A stretch of 64,000 nt of DNA from Ischnura elegans (GCF_921293095.1 NC_060253.1:71771992-71835991), one strand, 5' to 3'. Numbered from the stretch's first letter, positions 1 through 11,596 are shown. Made by a program: numbers and translations. The notes: a model not told the origin generated them from the sequence alone.

Positions 1-1177
1 AAAACAGCGACAATGGGTGATTTTTTAAAAGTATCGTGTATTGAAAGTACCTGTATTGAAAAAAAGGAAAGAGAGGAAAATTTTCAAAATTCGAGTCACA
101 GGAAAATGCTGGCAGGAATCTCCTTAATACATTTCCTGAATATTTCAAGATGTTATCGTAAAGTTTAGACGAGTAACAAATCAATTAAGAAGATAGGTCG
201 AGAGAAATAGTTGCGTTCTCTTAAACCTAGTATTCAACCACAGGTGGATAATATACGACCATGGAGAATTTATGCAGATTTCATTATTCGGCTGTAGCAG
301 AAAGTTTCACGAATAATTTAACCCTTTCATTACAGTCAAAACCAAGGAGAAAAACCTGATATCCGATCTCATGCACCTGCATTTCAAAATAAGATTTCTG
401 AATTCATAAGTTTAAAGCTTCACATTTGGCCAGGGGTAATGTGGCTTTTAGTTCCACATTTGGCAAAGGGCAATGAACCCGCACGTTTTCAACGACTTCT
501 GCGTGCGTCATAAGCCCGGAAATGCATTAATACCGGTAACATTCCCATCGTAAAGAAGTCTGAGTTGATATGCGACCATGATCTGAGACGGAGTCTCTTA
601 AAGGTACTTAATTGGTGTGGTCTATATATAACTGAGCTCGCGAGATTTCGGGCTTGTTATTGAGAAAAGCGTTTGCCACGCAGAAATGACCAAATATAAA
701 AGGCCGAATAAAAAATATCAAAGAAGACACATAAAGTCGACACGATAGAGGCACCTTACTTGCATTTCATTACAATCTTGAGATAAAAGTATCGAGAAAA
801 TCGTCTGGAGTATTGAATAGAAATGAGAGTCAAGAATAACATCTCTTACGTTTTTACAAAGTGAATTTGAAGCAGACCATTTATTTGATGACGTATAGCA
901 TAGATGAAACAAACTCGGGATTTCAACCGGTTCAGAGTTGCTCCTTCAAAAATCTCGGCATAATATTCATAATTCTCGGTTATAAAGAACAAAATACGGT
1001 TGAGAGGCGCATGAAAAATTGAACACGGCACTGAGCGTTCCGAATGTTCGCGCTAATTTTCATGATCATTCAAAATGGACCCAACCCACTCTAATTTTAT
1101 TAGGTTCCGCGAATTGTTTTTACATCAATACCGCTATTGAAGAGAATTTACTGGAATTCACAATTAATGTGAATGTA
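1..1177. other. No recognised feature
   Basis: AT-rich sequence with only short open frames (64 codons or fewer, two of them on the minus strand at 718-1031). None has recognisable motifs. I see no repeat boundary, tRNA or gene here. Confidence 0.6.
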
Positions 1178-2089
1178 TTAGTTGCGCAACTAAGTTCCCG
1201 CTGTTTGTTAACATATGGCTCTAGCAGTTCTTACTGGTCGATTTCGACGTATCGGAAACATCACATATCAAGGTTAGACATTTGGTTAAAAAATCGCTGG
1301 ATAACAATGGCGAGTTTTTTTTATCGTCATATCTTAATTATTGCGTGAAAATGTCCGAGTTTGTGCCAGGTAACCGTGCGGTGCGGTAATTTGCGGGCAG
1401 TGTTTAATTTTCTTCTTCCATTCGAAGAAAACAGAGGCTGAAGTGCATGCAGAGCTCCAAAAAGTTACCAGAGGTGCTGCTCTAAATGAAACAACGTGCC
1501 GTGATTGCTTCCATCGCTTCAAAGAACGTCATTCCAATGCTGACGTGAAGGAAGACCAAAAACCTTCGATGACGCTGAATTGGAGGCATGGCTCGATGTA
1601 GATCAGTATCAAACTGAAGAAGAGCTTGCTCATGCTTTAGGAGTTACCCACCAATCCATTTCCAAGCGATTGGATGCGTTGGGATTTATTCAAAAGCAAG
1701 GAACTTGGATTCTACAGCATGACTACGCTCGACCCCACGTTGCAAAATCCGTTAAAACCTACCTGTAAACGCTCAAATGGGAAGTCCTGACCCCCCCGCT
1801 GTATTCCCCACATATTACGCGGTCCGATTCTTACTTTTTATTCTATATGGCACATGGTCTGGCTGATCTGCAGAAGCGCTCATACGAAGACACCAAAAAA
1901 TTACATGATTCGTGGGTAGCCTCAAAAAATGGACACTTTTACCGTTACGGTATTGGCCTCTGCCACATTATTGGGGAAAAGTTGTAGCTAACGATGGACA
2001 ATACTTTGAATGATTCATTTATAACAATTTTTTCACGATAAAGCTGTATTTTCGTTCAAAAAACACCGGGAACTTAGTTGCGCACCTAA
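1178..2089 (+). mobile_element. Internally deleted mariner-family transposon
   Basis: The outer ends are inverted repeats. The left end at 1178-1200 (TTAG, then GCGCAACTAAGTTCCCG) is matched in reverse at 2067-2089. The left end is preceded by TA, as expected for mariner target sites; the right flank is TTTATT, so the duplication is not intact there. The body carries pieces of a mariner transposase in the correct order but is about 0.9 kb, against about 1.3 kb for a full element, so it has lost its middle. It cannot make transposase and would be a passive passenger at best. Family assignment rests on the ends and the transposase fragments. Confidence 0.85.
1351..2020 (+). pseudogene. Mariner transposase remnant, frameshifted, internal deletion
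   Basis: The frame opens at 1351 with MSEFVPGNRAVR and hits a stop. The N-terminal helix-turn-helix region continues in shifting frames to about 1560. An open stretch at 1580-1765 encodes the second helix-turn-helix (AHALGVTHQSISKRLDALGF) and then jumps at about 1705 into the motif around the second catalytic aspartate (ILQHDYARPHVAKSV). The block holding the first catalytic D and most of the core between them is missing. Downstream the region of the third D is visible near 1815-1840 (YSPHITRSD, with the usual SPD changed to SPH), followed by the C-terminal tail to about 2010. At least three stops or shifts break it. Mariner enzymes are DD34D cut-and-paste transposases. This copy is certainly dead. 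Confidence 0.85.
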
Positions 2090-4370
2090 TTTATTGCTAA
2101 TTTATCCTATAAACCGGGCTTTACTCACTGGAAAACCCTAATTTATAATAGTAGTAACGTATTTAATGCCAAAATTTTTGTTGCACAAACTGGTAAAAGC
2201 AAAGGAGAGGGAGCTTTATGTGGTCTCTAAGGTCATAAGACCAGCCAGAAAATAAAAACAAATAATACATAAAATATAAACGCAGTAATTGTTACTGCAA
2301 TGAAATATTATCAAAATAAATGTTCTAAATTTTTATGACACATGACATATTTTCGGGTATCGTCGATTAACGATAGGAAAAATCAAGCGAGGAAGATAGA
2401 AAAAATAAACTGTAGAGTAGTAAGATATAAGGTTGCATTCTCTCCTCGGGCTATTAGTGGCATAAGGTAAAAAAATACACTGATAACTTATTTGCATATT
2501 CATTCAAGCGTATAGCGTGCGAGATTCGGATGGAAATAGCATTCAATTGAGACACGATGGATAGCGAATCATCTTCCAGGGGCACATACGTAATTGCGAC
2601 TCAACACACGCTTGCCATTATACCATTGGAAAAGTTCACGCTGAATGTCAGCGGTGAGGCGATTTCGGTTCATCCAGATATTTCCTTGTGGCGACGCGAC
2701 GGGTGGATGGAGCTGCAAGAAGAGAGAAGCTATGAGAAGGATTTTAACCCTTAGGCTTCCGTTACGGCGATGGATATTATTTTTTTCACGATATCGCCGT
2801 CAGGATCTCGATATTCCCTCGCTTCGGTTCAGCGATTACGGCATTCTGAGCACGCACCATCGCGGAAGCAAAAGATGATCCACGGGTTTTCATAGCTCCA
2901 GGGCTTCAATTTTCAGCGACATTCACTTCGGCAGAATTTTAAGAATATCGCGATGAAGTCTTTCAAAAATATTCCGGAAATCCAATTATGCTTTCATTTA
3001 ATATTCACAGAAACGGTTTTTTCGTCATGTACCAACAGATACGCCCGCAAGCATCACTCACCGTAGTGAATTTTGCTTCATTTTGGTTCCAACACAGGTC
3101 GGAGCTTGAATGCCGCATGGTTTCTCTTTACAAATAGCAAAATTTCCGAATGTGGCTAGTCCCGGTATACTTAAATTAGCACAATTTCCATTAATTTTTA
3201 TTTTTACCTATTTTAATAAGTGTTAATATTTATTTGCAAAACATGGTAAGCCCTAAGCACATATTTTTACAGCGTTTAAGGAAAACGATATCGATCTATG
3301 TCTAAGCTATCAGAATAACTAGACGATCTCCAATTCGGAGAGTATATTCGAGATAAAATGTATCAACAAACTAACTCATGCATACCAAAAACATCGGTAA
3401 AATGTAAAATAGAAACATTAAGTAGTTTTATCATTTGATACTAAACAATCCAATTTCACATTGAATAATTTCCGTGCATTTACTTGAGACCTACATTTCT
3501 AATGCTACTAATTAATTCATTACACAAATAATTATATACACTGAGTATGAGGCAATCATGAAGTATGTACATTACCAAACTATGTAGGGATGACATTATT
3601 ATTATTATACATTGCTGCAAGTAGACTATTGCGTGGTGGCAGCATTAGATGTACATGAATAACAAATGTGTACATACCAAGTCTCTATCTATCTAATACA
3701 AAGTTTAGAAACAGAATAGACACCCATGGTAAAAATAATGCACTAATTCTAATCTCATACCGAAATCTCATATCGAAACAACAGAAGGCAAAACTGACTC
3801 CCATGAAACAAAAACGGAATATACGCATCTGCGCTGGATCAAGGATCATGGCCAGGAAACATTCACGTTAAATCCAATTACCGGCTTCGTGATAATCTGC
3901 AAGGCTTCCTTTCGTCTTTTAACTTTGACCTTCAGCCAGTTCAATTATTCAAGTCTTCCCTCTCTTCACTTCAAGGCTAGACTCAATTTTGTGTTTGCAA
4001 GTAATACAGTGAAACCAGTTTTAGGCGGCCACCGTAAGGCTTGAAGAAAAATTTCCTGCTTAAGGAGGAGGTTTATTTATTTTTTTCCAAGGGATAATAC
4101 CATTCTACAACACTTATTAACTGGAGATAATGTTTTGAACAAGTTTAAACCACGTTGAAAATTTTGAGGTAGTATTTTCTTGAATGACGTTTCATGATTT
4201 TTTTCATGATTCTGCCATTGTTTATCCAGATAACAATCAGTGTAGAGTAGGTGGTTAGAACAATATCTTATTTTATTTTAAGCCTGCGCTGTAATTTTGA
4301 AGTAATATTTACACATGCAAAAGAGTGTACACATTGTATAAAATTGCTCCAATAAATTTTTATATGTTCT
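2090..4370. other. No recognised feature; GC-richer patch 2540-2880
   Basis: Mostly AT-rich DNA. A patch at about 2540-2880 has higher GC and two overlapping short open frames (65 and 77 codons) with no motif I recognise. The rest shows no gene, RNA or repeat boundary. Confidence 0.5.
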
Positions 4371-4416
4371 TTGGGGGGATTTCTACCCCTCATCCTTCCC
4401 CATAGTTACGCCACTG
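4371..4416. repeat. Right end of a hAT-like MITE
   Basis: The segment ends ...CCCATAGTTACGCCACTG preceded by G and C runs. This is the reverse of a typical hAT-type end starting CAGTGGCGTAAC. The G-run/C-run hairpin next to the end resembles the other MITEs at 15774, 47893 and 58019. I could not find a matching left end upstream, so this may be a truncated copy. Confidence 0.4.
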
Positions 4417-4550
4417 ATTACTACAATTACCATTGAGATATTTCATTGCAACACATTTATAAAATTTGCATAATATTCTCTTCAAGTCGATGTCAAAAAC
4501 CATCACGTATTCACTTAGCGACTGCAGACCGTCACGGGAGTCTGAAGAGC

Positions 4551-4568
4551 GGGGGGGGGGGGGGGGGG
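4551..4568 (+). repeat. Poly-G tract (G18)
   Basis: An uninterrupted run of 18 G, at the limit of what assemblers resolve. Its length may be inexact. It lies 130 bp downstream of the MITE end at 4416. Confidence 0.9.
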
Positions 4569-5040
4569 AGCTTTGATAGAAATGAGCAATACGAATGCAA
4601 ACCAGTCCGTCGCCAGTGATTTCATCTCTTCTCCTCCACCTCGTGCGAGAGAAAAGAGTGACATGATATACGGATCCATTCAACCAAGCCCGATGGCATT
4701 GACCGCCAAGATGTGAACAGAGAAGCGCAAAGATATTGCAAGGTGAAATCTGCCCGCAATGCGCTGCAATATAATACCCAATCGCTGAACGATCAGGACC
4801 TTATTTCATCCTCTGAAGATATATATGTACATATACATGAGGGCTCAAGGTGACTGTGCAGTAAGCAAAAGCTGAGGCTAACACTGAAATCCCAACTTCA
4901 TTATTATTATGGGAAATGGAAAAAAGGTCGCAATTAATATACTAAAACACTACTCCACACCTGTGGGCACTCAAAACCAAGTCGATTTTTGATCTCGCCA
5001 ACAAGTTGTCCCCAGACTCCTGTCCTCCGCCATGTCGATC
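4569..5040. other. No recognised feature
   Basis: Short open frames only. Nothing recognised between the poly-G tract and the SINE. Confidence 0.5.
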
Positions 5041-5235
5041 TCGGTGGCGGCGGGGTAATATCCTGCCCTGCCAAACAAGAGGTCGCGGGTTCGAGTCCCG
5101 TCCGGGTAGGTTTCCCTTGTCCAGGGCATGGTTTTTCGTGTATACTTTTTAAATTTGTTAAATATCCCGATTTAAGCCTATTATCCCTATGCAAGCTGTA
5201 TTCGGTGGTTTGAGAGCAAAATAAATAAAATAAAA
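5041..5235 (+). mobile_element. tRNA-headed SINE, family 1, copy a (near full length)
   Basis: The head contains an RNA polymerase III B box (GGTTCGAGTCC at 5088-5098) inside a tRNA-like context (TGGCGG...GGTAA...GGTCGCGGGTTCGAGTCCCG), but it does not fold as a functional tRNA. The body continues with TTTCCCTTGTCCAGGGCATGG and ends in an A-rich tail (AAATAAATAAAATAAAA). The same order of blocks recurs at 57284-57471 (minus), 60437-60630 (plus) and, without the head, at 63233-63342, which defines a dispersed family. SINEs are copied by partner LINE enzymes and encode no protein. Confidence 0.85.
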
Positions 5236-5528
5236 TGTAAACCTCTCTAACTCTTCTCATGTCTTCAAACATTTGGTCATTCCATCTTAGTCTTGGTGTT
5301 CCTCATGGCCGGCATTCTTCTGTTTGATCTCTCCCCACTCTTTTCATGATTGCATCCTCTTCTATTCTTCTTACATGAACAAGCCACTTAATTCTCCCAC
5401 TTATTATCATGGTCACCATATTTGGTCTTCTGTATAGGTTCCTGAGCCCTCTGTTTCTCAGCATTCTCCATATCCCTTCTTCAAATTTTAGTCCATATTC
5501 CCTTCTCTATATTTCATTTCCAAAGGAG
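5236..5528 (-). pseudogene. LINE reverse-transcriptase C-terminal region (3' part)
   Basis: Read on the minus strand this encodes the C-terminal region of a non-LTR retrotransposon ORF2: EGIWRMLRNRGLRNLYRRPN, then IISGRIKWLVHVRRIEEDA, then a stop and RLRWNDQMFEDMRRVREVY. The pattern (short basic segment, RxxWxxHVxRxE, then W.D) is typical of the tail after the RT domain in endonuclease-encoding insect LINEs. Its upstream part lies at 5753-5850, with a LINE stub of opposite strand lodged between. The SINE at 5041-5235 abuts its 3' side. It is 5'-truncated and has at least one stop. Confidence 0.75.
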
Positions 5529-5529
5529 C

Positions 5530-5750
5530 CACAATTCTTAACAAACAAGCCACATTATGAGACATGATGGTCTGATGGAAAAAATCGTAGAAGGACAGGT
5601 GGAAGGGAAGAAGGGCAAGGAATGATTTACATAGGACAGGTTACAAAGGATGTAAAAGTGAAGAAATAAGTCGCTATGAAAAGGCTAGCGGATAGGAGAG
5701 AGGAATGGAGAGCTGCGTCAAACAAATGTTAGGATTATTGATGATGAAAA
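5530..5750 (+). pseudogene. LINE 3' stub, lodged inside a minus-strand LINE
   Basis: Matches the LINE 3' region seen intact in outline at 58347-58699. It carries the HDGLM...VEGQVEGKK block, then IGQVTKDVKVKK, then RLADRREEWRAASN, with stops, and ends in the repeated tail TTAGGATT.TTGATGATGA. It separates two pieces of a minus-strand LINE (5236-5528 and 5753-5850), so it inserted after that LINE did. No duplicated target site was obvious. Confidence 0.75.
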
Positions 5751-5752
5751 AC

Positions 5753-5850
5753 ACATTCTGGGTCTGATTTTTAGGGTCCATACCTCCGCCCCATACAAGA
5801 GAGCTGGCTGTATTATGACTGTGTATATTCTAATTTTTGTATTTCTTGAC
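5753..5850 (-). pseudogene. LINE reverse-transcriptase fragment (upstream part)
   Basis: On the minus strand it reads RIYTVIIQPALLYGAEVWTL followed by KIRPRMC. This is the well-known block at the end of the RT domain of LINE ORF2 (Y...P.LLYG.E.WTL). It continues, after the interruption at 5530-5750, into the tail at 5236-5528. It is part of a 5'-truncated dead copy. Confidence 0.8.
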
Positions 5851-6552
5851 ATTTACTCTTTAATAATTTTGATAGGCTCCAGTAACATCTGTTAGCGGCA
5901 TTTAACCGCATTTATATATCTTATTTTATTTTGGCTTGTAATGGTAACTCCCAAACAATTAAATTCTTCAGTTATTGTAAAGCTATATCACATAACGTCC
6001 AGCGTTAAATTATTATTGGACCCTGCCACGCTTCAAATTCGCAAATAAAATATAACTAAGATATATTCTTCTACTCCTCCTTTCTAATTAGTACGTAGTC
6101 AGTATGAAATTAAATTTCCTATGAAAACATATACAATAAAAATCTATCGCAATAGTCAGCCATCTTGAGTTTTCGCATTTAAATCTATGAAAGCGTAGAA
6201 GCCCATTAAATTTCTACATTTAATTAAATTAAGGCCTAAGGCACAATTGCACGCCATGCCTGATACTTCTCCTTTTCGTGAGCCATAAATTAAATCAAAA
6301 CGAAATATTACATAAATAATAAAATAACTAACTGAAACAGTTCAAACAATTCTATCGATGAAATAAGCGAAACAGCTTTCACTGTGGTAGAGGGATTTAT
6401 GGAAACAAAAAGCATCTCTGAGGTAGAGACCAGATAGCTCAAACGAAATAGTTTTTGTTTGCTATCGCAGCGTTTTAAATGAAACTTATTAAAATAAACT
6501 GTAATATTGAAAAAAAATACATTTCAAAGGCAAATTTTTTTAAAAAGCGTCT
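5851..6552. other. No recognised feature
   Basis: AT-rich, no open frame of note, no repeat boundary recognised. Confidence 0.5.
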
Positions 6553-6730
6553 TCAAGCGCAACACTCCGTCCGTCGGAATGTACGTTAAGCCGTGGTCCC
6601 CTTGGCGCCTTTCGTGAAGAGGAAGCTAATGCCGGCGTCGGGTTCCTCTCCTTCTTTCCTTCCATACCCTTCCCTCATGGCGCAAATGATCTATGCTGTC
6701 GGTCGCCTCCTCAAAAACATCATACCATGG
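6553..6730 (+). mobile_element. SINE family 2, copy a (5'-truncated)
   Basis: Contains the family-2 core CACTCCGTCCGTCGGA, then ACGTTAAGCCGTGGTCCCCT and TGGCGCC, then the downstream CTTCCATACCCTTCCCTCAT and GGCGCAAATGA blocks. The same order is found at 9428-9530, 29115-29405 and, reversed, at 40425-40724. The tRNA-like head present in the two longer copies is missing here. Confidence 0.75.
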
Positions 6731-6842
6731 TATTCATTTGTTCCTGTCAGCGTTAGGTACACATCAAAACAGACCTCTGCAATATACGAGATTACGCCGA
6801 TTACAGAGGATGATTAGTAGAAAAATTCGCCGGGGGGCGGGG

Positions 6843-6881
6843 GATATATATAATATAATACAATATAATATAATATAATTT
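6843..6881 (+). repeat. AT-rich microsatellite (TATAA-type)
   Basis: Imperfect tandem TATAA/TATAC units directly after a G-rich stretch (GGGGGGCGGGGG). Confidence 0.8.
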
Positions 6882-7089
6882 ATTGTTCTCAGATTTTTAC
6901 ATCCGATGGAACATTTTTATATAAACGGTTTATAGCTCAGCAATCAGTTTAACAAATATAATAATCATTTGAATCAATTAACAAAAATGAGCATATACAA
7001 AATCTTCAAGATAATGAAACACAACAGAAAAAATAATTCGAACCAATTTACAACCAGTATAAGAGACAAATAATGTCTCACAGAATCGC

Positions 7090-7425
7090 TCGCAACCGTG
7101 ACCACTCAAGCGTGAAGCGGTGAACAGGAGCGCGTCACCCGTTGATGTCTCTGGAGGTGCGTGTGTCCGAAGAGGTCGTCGCGCGAGGCAACGATCTCGG
7201 CGCCGCAAATATGTCCGTGACCTGGTTGCTGGGGCCCTGCCCACACGTCGAGGGGGGGGGGGGGCGAAAGAGTGGGGCGAGGGCGGCGCCAAACGGGGGC
7301 GGAAAAAGGAGGGATTTGTGCCATCACGCCGCCCCTCCTCGGGAATCGAACGTCACGTCGTCTATCCCGCGCATTCCATCAGCATTAAGGGGGCGCATCA
7401 CTTGTACCTCCAGTCTTTTTGAAAT
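7090..7425. other. GC-rich island with poly-G tract, no supported gene
   Basis: A clearly GC- and CpG-rich patch in AT-rich DNA, with a G13 run at 7252-7264. Long overlapping open frames on both strands (up to 104 codons) are low-complexity (R, G, P rich), as expected from GC-rich sequence by chance. I see no domain. It could be a promoter-type island or a GC-rich repeat, and I cannot tell which. Confidence 0.5.
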
Positions 7426-9427
7426 GGAGATTTACTTCCTTAAAAATTAGGAAATGGAGCAGAAATGAACAGGGTACATTGAACATATCCTTGTTTACAT
7501 TCGTATGTTCCTCCAATTAGAACATTTTTCTTCACTATGTTCTCTGATATCAAATTTTCGTATAACGATAAAGGTAAACGTGGACAGAAGACTGAGAATT
7601 TCAAGACCATCATTTTTGTAAATATAAAAAAATCATAAAATGTAATTAACTGTAGTTCAATGTATTTTATAGTTTCATAAGCCATTATGTATTTCGTGAT
7701 GATGCTAGTTTCATAGTTCAATGTATTTCATAGTTTCGTTATGTCATGATATTAAATATAATTTGAGTGGTATAGAGGAAAATGCGCCCGTTTTACGTTG
7801 CATATGAAGCAAATAATTTTGAGACTTAGTCTCATAGAACATTTATTTTATTTTTTTATATCATTAGAAAATCGTTGATATTTTATAATCAAATATTTGT
7901 ATATTGTGATCTGTATACTACAGTATTTGATATGTAGCCACAGATATATTGACAAAAATCTACCAGGTACACCCTTAAAATTTGACAATGTCAGCTTATG
8001 ATTAAAATAAAGTAATATGTCACGAAAAAAGACAGGTCGAGTGGGAGTGATGTATCCTATTAATGGAGGCACACTACTTTAGCGGAAAGCGTGACTAATG
8101 GAAAGTAATGAAGGCGATTGCTCCCTTATCTTTGAATGAAAAAAACTGCATTTATAACAAAAGCATTCAGCATAGAACGTAGATTTCGAGTTTATCCAAT
8201 CACGTTGCGGAAACCAAGGAGAAAAATATGGCGTTTTGATATGAAGGAAAAGGATCATTCCTTATGAGTTTTTTTGATGATATTTTTCCTGATATTTTTC
8301 TTTTTGGGGTCAATATTTTATCCCTATATTCCAAGAGATGGTACTCTCGGGGCAGATGAATATTTATACTTGCTCTACCCTCTCGGTTTCATATCGGGCG
8401 TCGTTATATAAAAATATTATAATGACTATGCTATATTATTTTTGGAAATCGCACTAATGAATCCTTAAACGTACTACTATGGCGACGCGTCACCACTCTT
8501 CTTGTAGGCGGAAAAAATTGTAGATGGCCACAGTAAAATAATAGTAGTTTTGACAAAAACTGGTAGGAGGTGTTCCATAAAAAATGTTCAAGGAAAAAAT
8601 AGAACTTATGAAGCTAACACTCAAACTTCGGACTAATTAGCAATTTAATGCTTCGGCCGAAGTCAAAGTACGAAAGTTGAGAAAAAATAGCCCCACAAAA
8701 GTCGAATGATGACTCACGTATGCATTGAAAAATATGTATTCATCAACTAACCATCATACAATGTAGCCTAACTTGTTTTTTTTAATCTACAAGAATGCCC
8801 CATGTGAAACGATAAAAATAATATTTTCGAAGTAAATATCGAGAGAAAAAGGATTTGTTCTCAATGGCATAGCTGCAGCGTGGCCTTCTAAATTACGATC
8901 AATGACCCCATTCACTGGAATGCTTCAGATTTATGCTACTACGTTATTATACATTCGGGGTGATGTTGGGACATAGTTTTCCACGGTGAATGGCGATAGG
9001 TTCTATTTCTGAGATGCTTGATGGGAGAATGCCAAAATAAATTACTACTCTCCACGGCGATTTCTGGGAGGGTACGATTGACAACGCCCTTAATTAGCAT
9101 CTTTGACTATGGGCAAATATTAGGGCTGGAAAGGTTTAGAGAGAAGGCAAAGAGGGGAAGAGGTAGTTTATTATAGCCCGCGGTAAGACAGATAATGGAG
9201 GATTGCCTGCCTACAATTGATAGGAGAGAATGGATTCTAAGAGAAAGATTACACTAACGAATAAATTTGCAAGCTACTTACTATGGGAGCAATGTAATAC
9301 ACAGGGTTGTCATAAAAGAATGGTGCAGTTTAGCAGTTCATAAGAAGGTAGGTAGTATGGATAGGGTGACAGAAAGCTTTCAGAGGCTGCCCGATCTCTG
9401 CTCGAGTTCCTTGAGGTGGGTGATTCA
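7426..9427. other. No recognised feature
   Basis: Two kilobases of AT-rich sequence. Only short open frames (93 codons or fewer, low complexity). Nothing recognised. Confidence 0.5.
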
Positions 9428-9530
9428 AGTACAGCACTCCATCCGTCGGATGGGACGTTAAACCGTGGTCCCCTTGGCGCCTCTTTAGTTGAGAGTAGGC
9501 TAATTTTGACACCTGCTTTCTCTCTTGTCG
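9428..9530 (+). mobile_element. SINE family 2, copy b (partial)
   Basis: Carries the family core CACTCCATCCGTCGGATGG, then GACGTTAAACCGTGGTCCCC and TTGGCGCC, and the start of the next block (GAGTAGGCTAATTTTGACAC). The head and the 3' end are absent or too diverged to see. Confidence 0.7.
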
Positions 9531-9623
9531 AGCAAACAAGGATGCATATTTTTAAATTTATTGACTATATAAAAAAACTGTTTGAAACGATAAATTCGAA
9601 AAAGTAAAGCACATAACTATAAG

Positions 9624-10071
9624 TAGAGATATGTGAAAATCGCACTTTCAATAACAGTTCATTGCATTCTTAGTGTCTATTTTTTATTTTCATAATAAGG
9701 TAGATGACGATAAAATATAGTGAAACACAGTTATATGACAAAATACAGAATATTTTAAATAATCATGTTGTAGAACAATAATAAATTAAGGAGTAAGACG
9801 TATAGTCGCGGAGATGTAGCTTGGCCACGCCCACTTGTAGTTCCTGGCCACGTAGAGTCCCAGCCAACTAGCAGCTGGCCAGTCACTCACATGCTCAAAG
9901 CGGTGAGTGTCGGCGAAGCATTTTAACTGCGCTCGATATACAATGTAAGAATTTTGCCGTCGAAAAGTAAATTTGCGTAAAAATATCATAAATCTCCAGT
10001 CATCCCATCTATTTCGCATTTACTTTGGCACATTGCATCTATATCGCATTTGCGATTTTCACACATCTCTA
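9624..10071. mobile_element. Non-autonomous hAT element with 8-bp target duplication
   Basis: The left end TAGAGATATGTGAAAATCGC at 9624-9643 is matched in reverse at the right end (10052-10071, one difference over 20 bp). The flanks are ACTATAAG (9616-9623) and ATTATAAG (10072-10079), an 8-bp target duplication with one mismatch. TAGAGATG-type ends plus 8-bp duplication are the hallmark of the hAT superfamily. The 448-bp body has no transposase frame. The 77-codon minus frame at 9786-10019 is probably chance. Confidence 0.8.
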
Positions 10072-10079
10072 ATTATAAG

Positions 10080-10865
10080 TAATTCCGTTGCCACTTAAGT
10101 CATGTTCGAAAATGCACCATACTTATTTGATTACCCTGTATTCTTTAATTTAAATACTTTTGAAAGATAACATAAGAAAGGTATAATGGTTCCCTTAAGT
10201 GTATAGAGCTGACAAAATTTTCACAGTCATAAATTTCCTTTGATTACAATTCGCTGAAGTTTTCTCGGTTAAAAAGTTTAGTGTCCAAAAATTTTAAAAC
10301 CAACCAATGACGATGCGAAAAAATATGAATATATTTTCTCCAAAACCGGTATACTATTCATGATTAAAATTTGACAGCTGGGATTCATTCACTCTTACGC
10401 AAATAACATGTTTTTGTGCCAAAAGTTTGTCGTTAGCAGACAAGGCCAGGGCAAATATAATCTTGAAGCTTAGCGATCCAAACCGCCGAGGTTTCTCGTT
10501 CGAAAAACATCAACCAAGATGAAGGAAAATCTTGCAAGCATAAATAAATGCGGACATGACGTTAAATGTAAAATGAATAGCATGTGAACGATAAATAAAC
10601 TGAAATTCATCTGAGTGCCTAATTATTTGTCACCGACCACTTCACCCTTCGAGAAAGCCAAAAGCTTTCAAACAGGCGGGATATTGTGAAACAATAAATT
10701 TTCATCTCTCTGCACGGACCGATTGGAGTTATACCAGATTTCTAATTTGGTCCCCAAATAATGAAAATAGTCGATTAGATAAGAAATGGAAAATTTCCCC
10801 CAACACACAAAAGCCTGGACGGCAGCGAAATTTATTTCAAAGCACCTCGTAAAAGATACAGTTTT
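10080..10865. other. No recognised feature
   Basis: AT-rich, no gene or repeat boundary recognised. Confidence 0.5.
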
Positions 10866-11035
10866 CAGCAGCAGCGGAACCAGGATAGGGACAAAGGGGG
10901 GTGGGGGAAGGGGACCCCATTTCTCACTTATATACTTATTCGAAACAGAACAAAATCACCATTAATCTCGTGTAAGTTGGATACATAAGGAGGGGGGTAT
11001 ATAGCCCCCCTTAGCTGTCTCTGGATCCGCCACCG
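10866..11035. mobile_element. Short hAT-like MITE with G-run/C-run ends
   Basis: Imperfect inverted ends: CAGCAGCGGAACCAGGATAG at the left against the reverse of CTGGATCCGCCACCG at the right. A GGGGGG run lies inside the left end, and GGGGGG followed by CCCCCC lies near the right end. At about 170 bp without coding capacity it fits a MITE. I found no clean 8-bp duplication, so the superfamily is inferred only from the ends. Confidence 0.5.
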
Positions 11036-11357
11036 TTTTCCGGCGTAATTTGGATGAAATCTTTGTTATTTAGCATAGTTAAATCACTTGTCTACTTCCA
11101 CACTTCTTTCTTTCCACCGATCCAGGTTTGGGTACATTTTTTTCAAACTTTAAAATAGCATTATGTGCCGAATTCTGGGTCAGTAGAAAGAAATAGGTTT
11201 AGAAATAGATAAGTTCTTTCATCATGTTAAGTTTACTCATCGTAAGAGTCTCGTGAAATTCGGGCGATAACCTAAAAATGATATCAACAGAGTATTTAGA
11301 TTAAAACAACCATTGAATTAATTCGAAAATGCAATCTATTATACATCCTACGAAGTC

Positions 11358-11596
11358 TTCATGGTGAAACAAAAACACAGTACTATTCCACAAACTTTAT
11401 TTTAGCTGTCAACTAGTTTCGACGTTTACACCGTCATTATCAAGACTCTTTAGACTCTTCTATTAGTCTTGATAATGACGGTGTAAACGTCGAAACTAGT
11501 TGACAGCTAAAACAATGTGGAATAGTACTGTGTTTTTGTTTCACCATGAATATTTCTTCGTTCCACCAAGTAACGCCCAAATCAGTTGATTTTATA
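11358..11596 (+). mobile_element. Hammerhead foldback element E1 (Penelope-like, non-autonomous)
   Basis: Two inverted arms (11360-11449 and 11463-11548) match almost perfectly apart from a few indels near ACAAACTTTATTTT, and enclose a loop of about 13 bp. A one-sided tail follows the right arm (11549-11596, containing TTCCACCAAGTAACGCC and AATCAGTTGATTTTA). The whole is flanked by an 11-bp direct repeat, CCTACGAAGTC, at 11347-11357 and 11597-11607. Each arm holds a hammerhead motif, so both strands carry one. The tail is shared with element E2 at 23568-23697. Hammerheads of this kind are known in Penelope-like retroelements. The element encodes no protein. Confidence 0.75.
11466..11504 (+). 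ncRNA. Hammerhead-like ribozyme motif in E1 (a mirror copy at 11408-11446 minus)
   Basis: Stem I is GTC (11466-11468) with GAC (11502-11504). The core reads TTGATAA (11469-11475) where the consensus is CTGATGA. One T follows, then stem II GACG/CGTC (11477-11480, 11488-11491) with a 7-nt loop, then GAA, then a 2-bp stem III AC/GT closed by TA, and a cleavage-site triplet GTT ending at 11501. Two core positions have decayed (C to T, G to A), so activity is unlikely. The opposite arm carries the same changes. Confidence 0.6.

Noticed and set aside
1019..1348. 109-codon plus frame
   Set aside because: It crosses the left boundary of the mariner at 1178, so it is half flank and half transposon end.
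5041..5115. Possible tRNA genes at 5041, 29115, 40655, 57400 and 60437
   Set aside because: B boxes are present, but acceptor and other stems do not pair, and each is followed by a shared SINE body.
7106..7450. Four overlapping frames rich in R, G and P
   Set aside because: They lie in a GC-rich patch with a poly-G run; low complexity on both strands at once.
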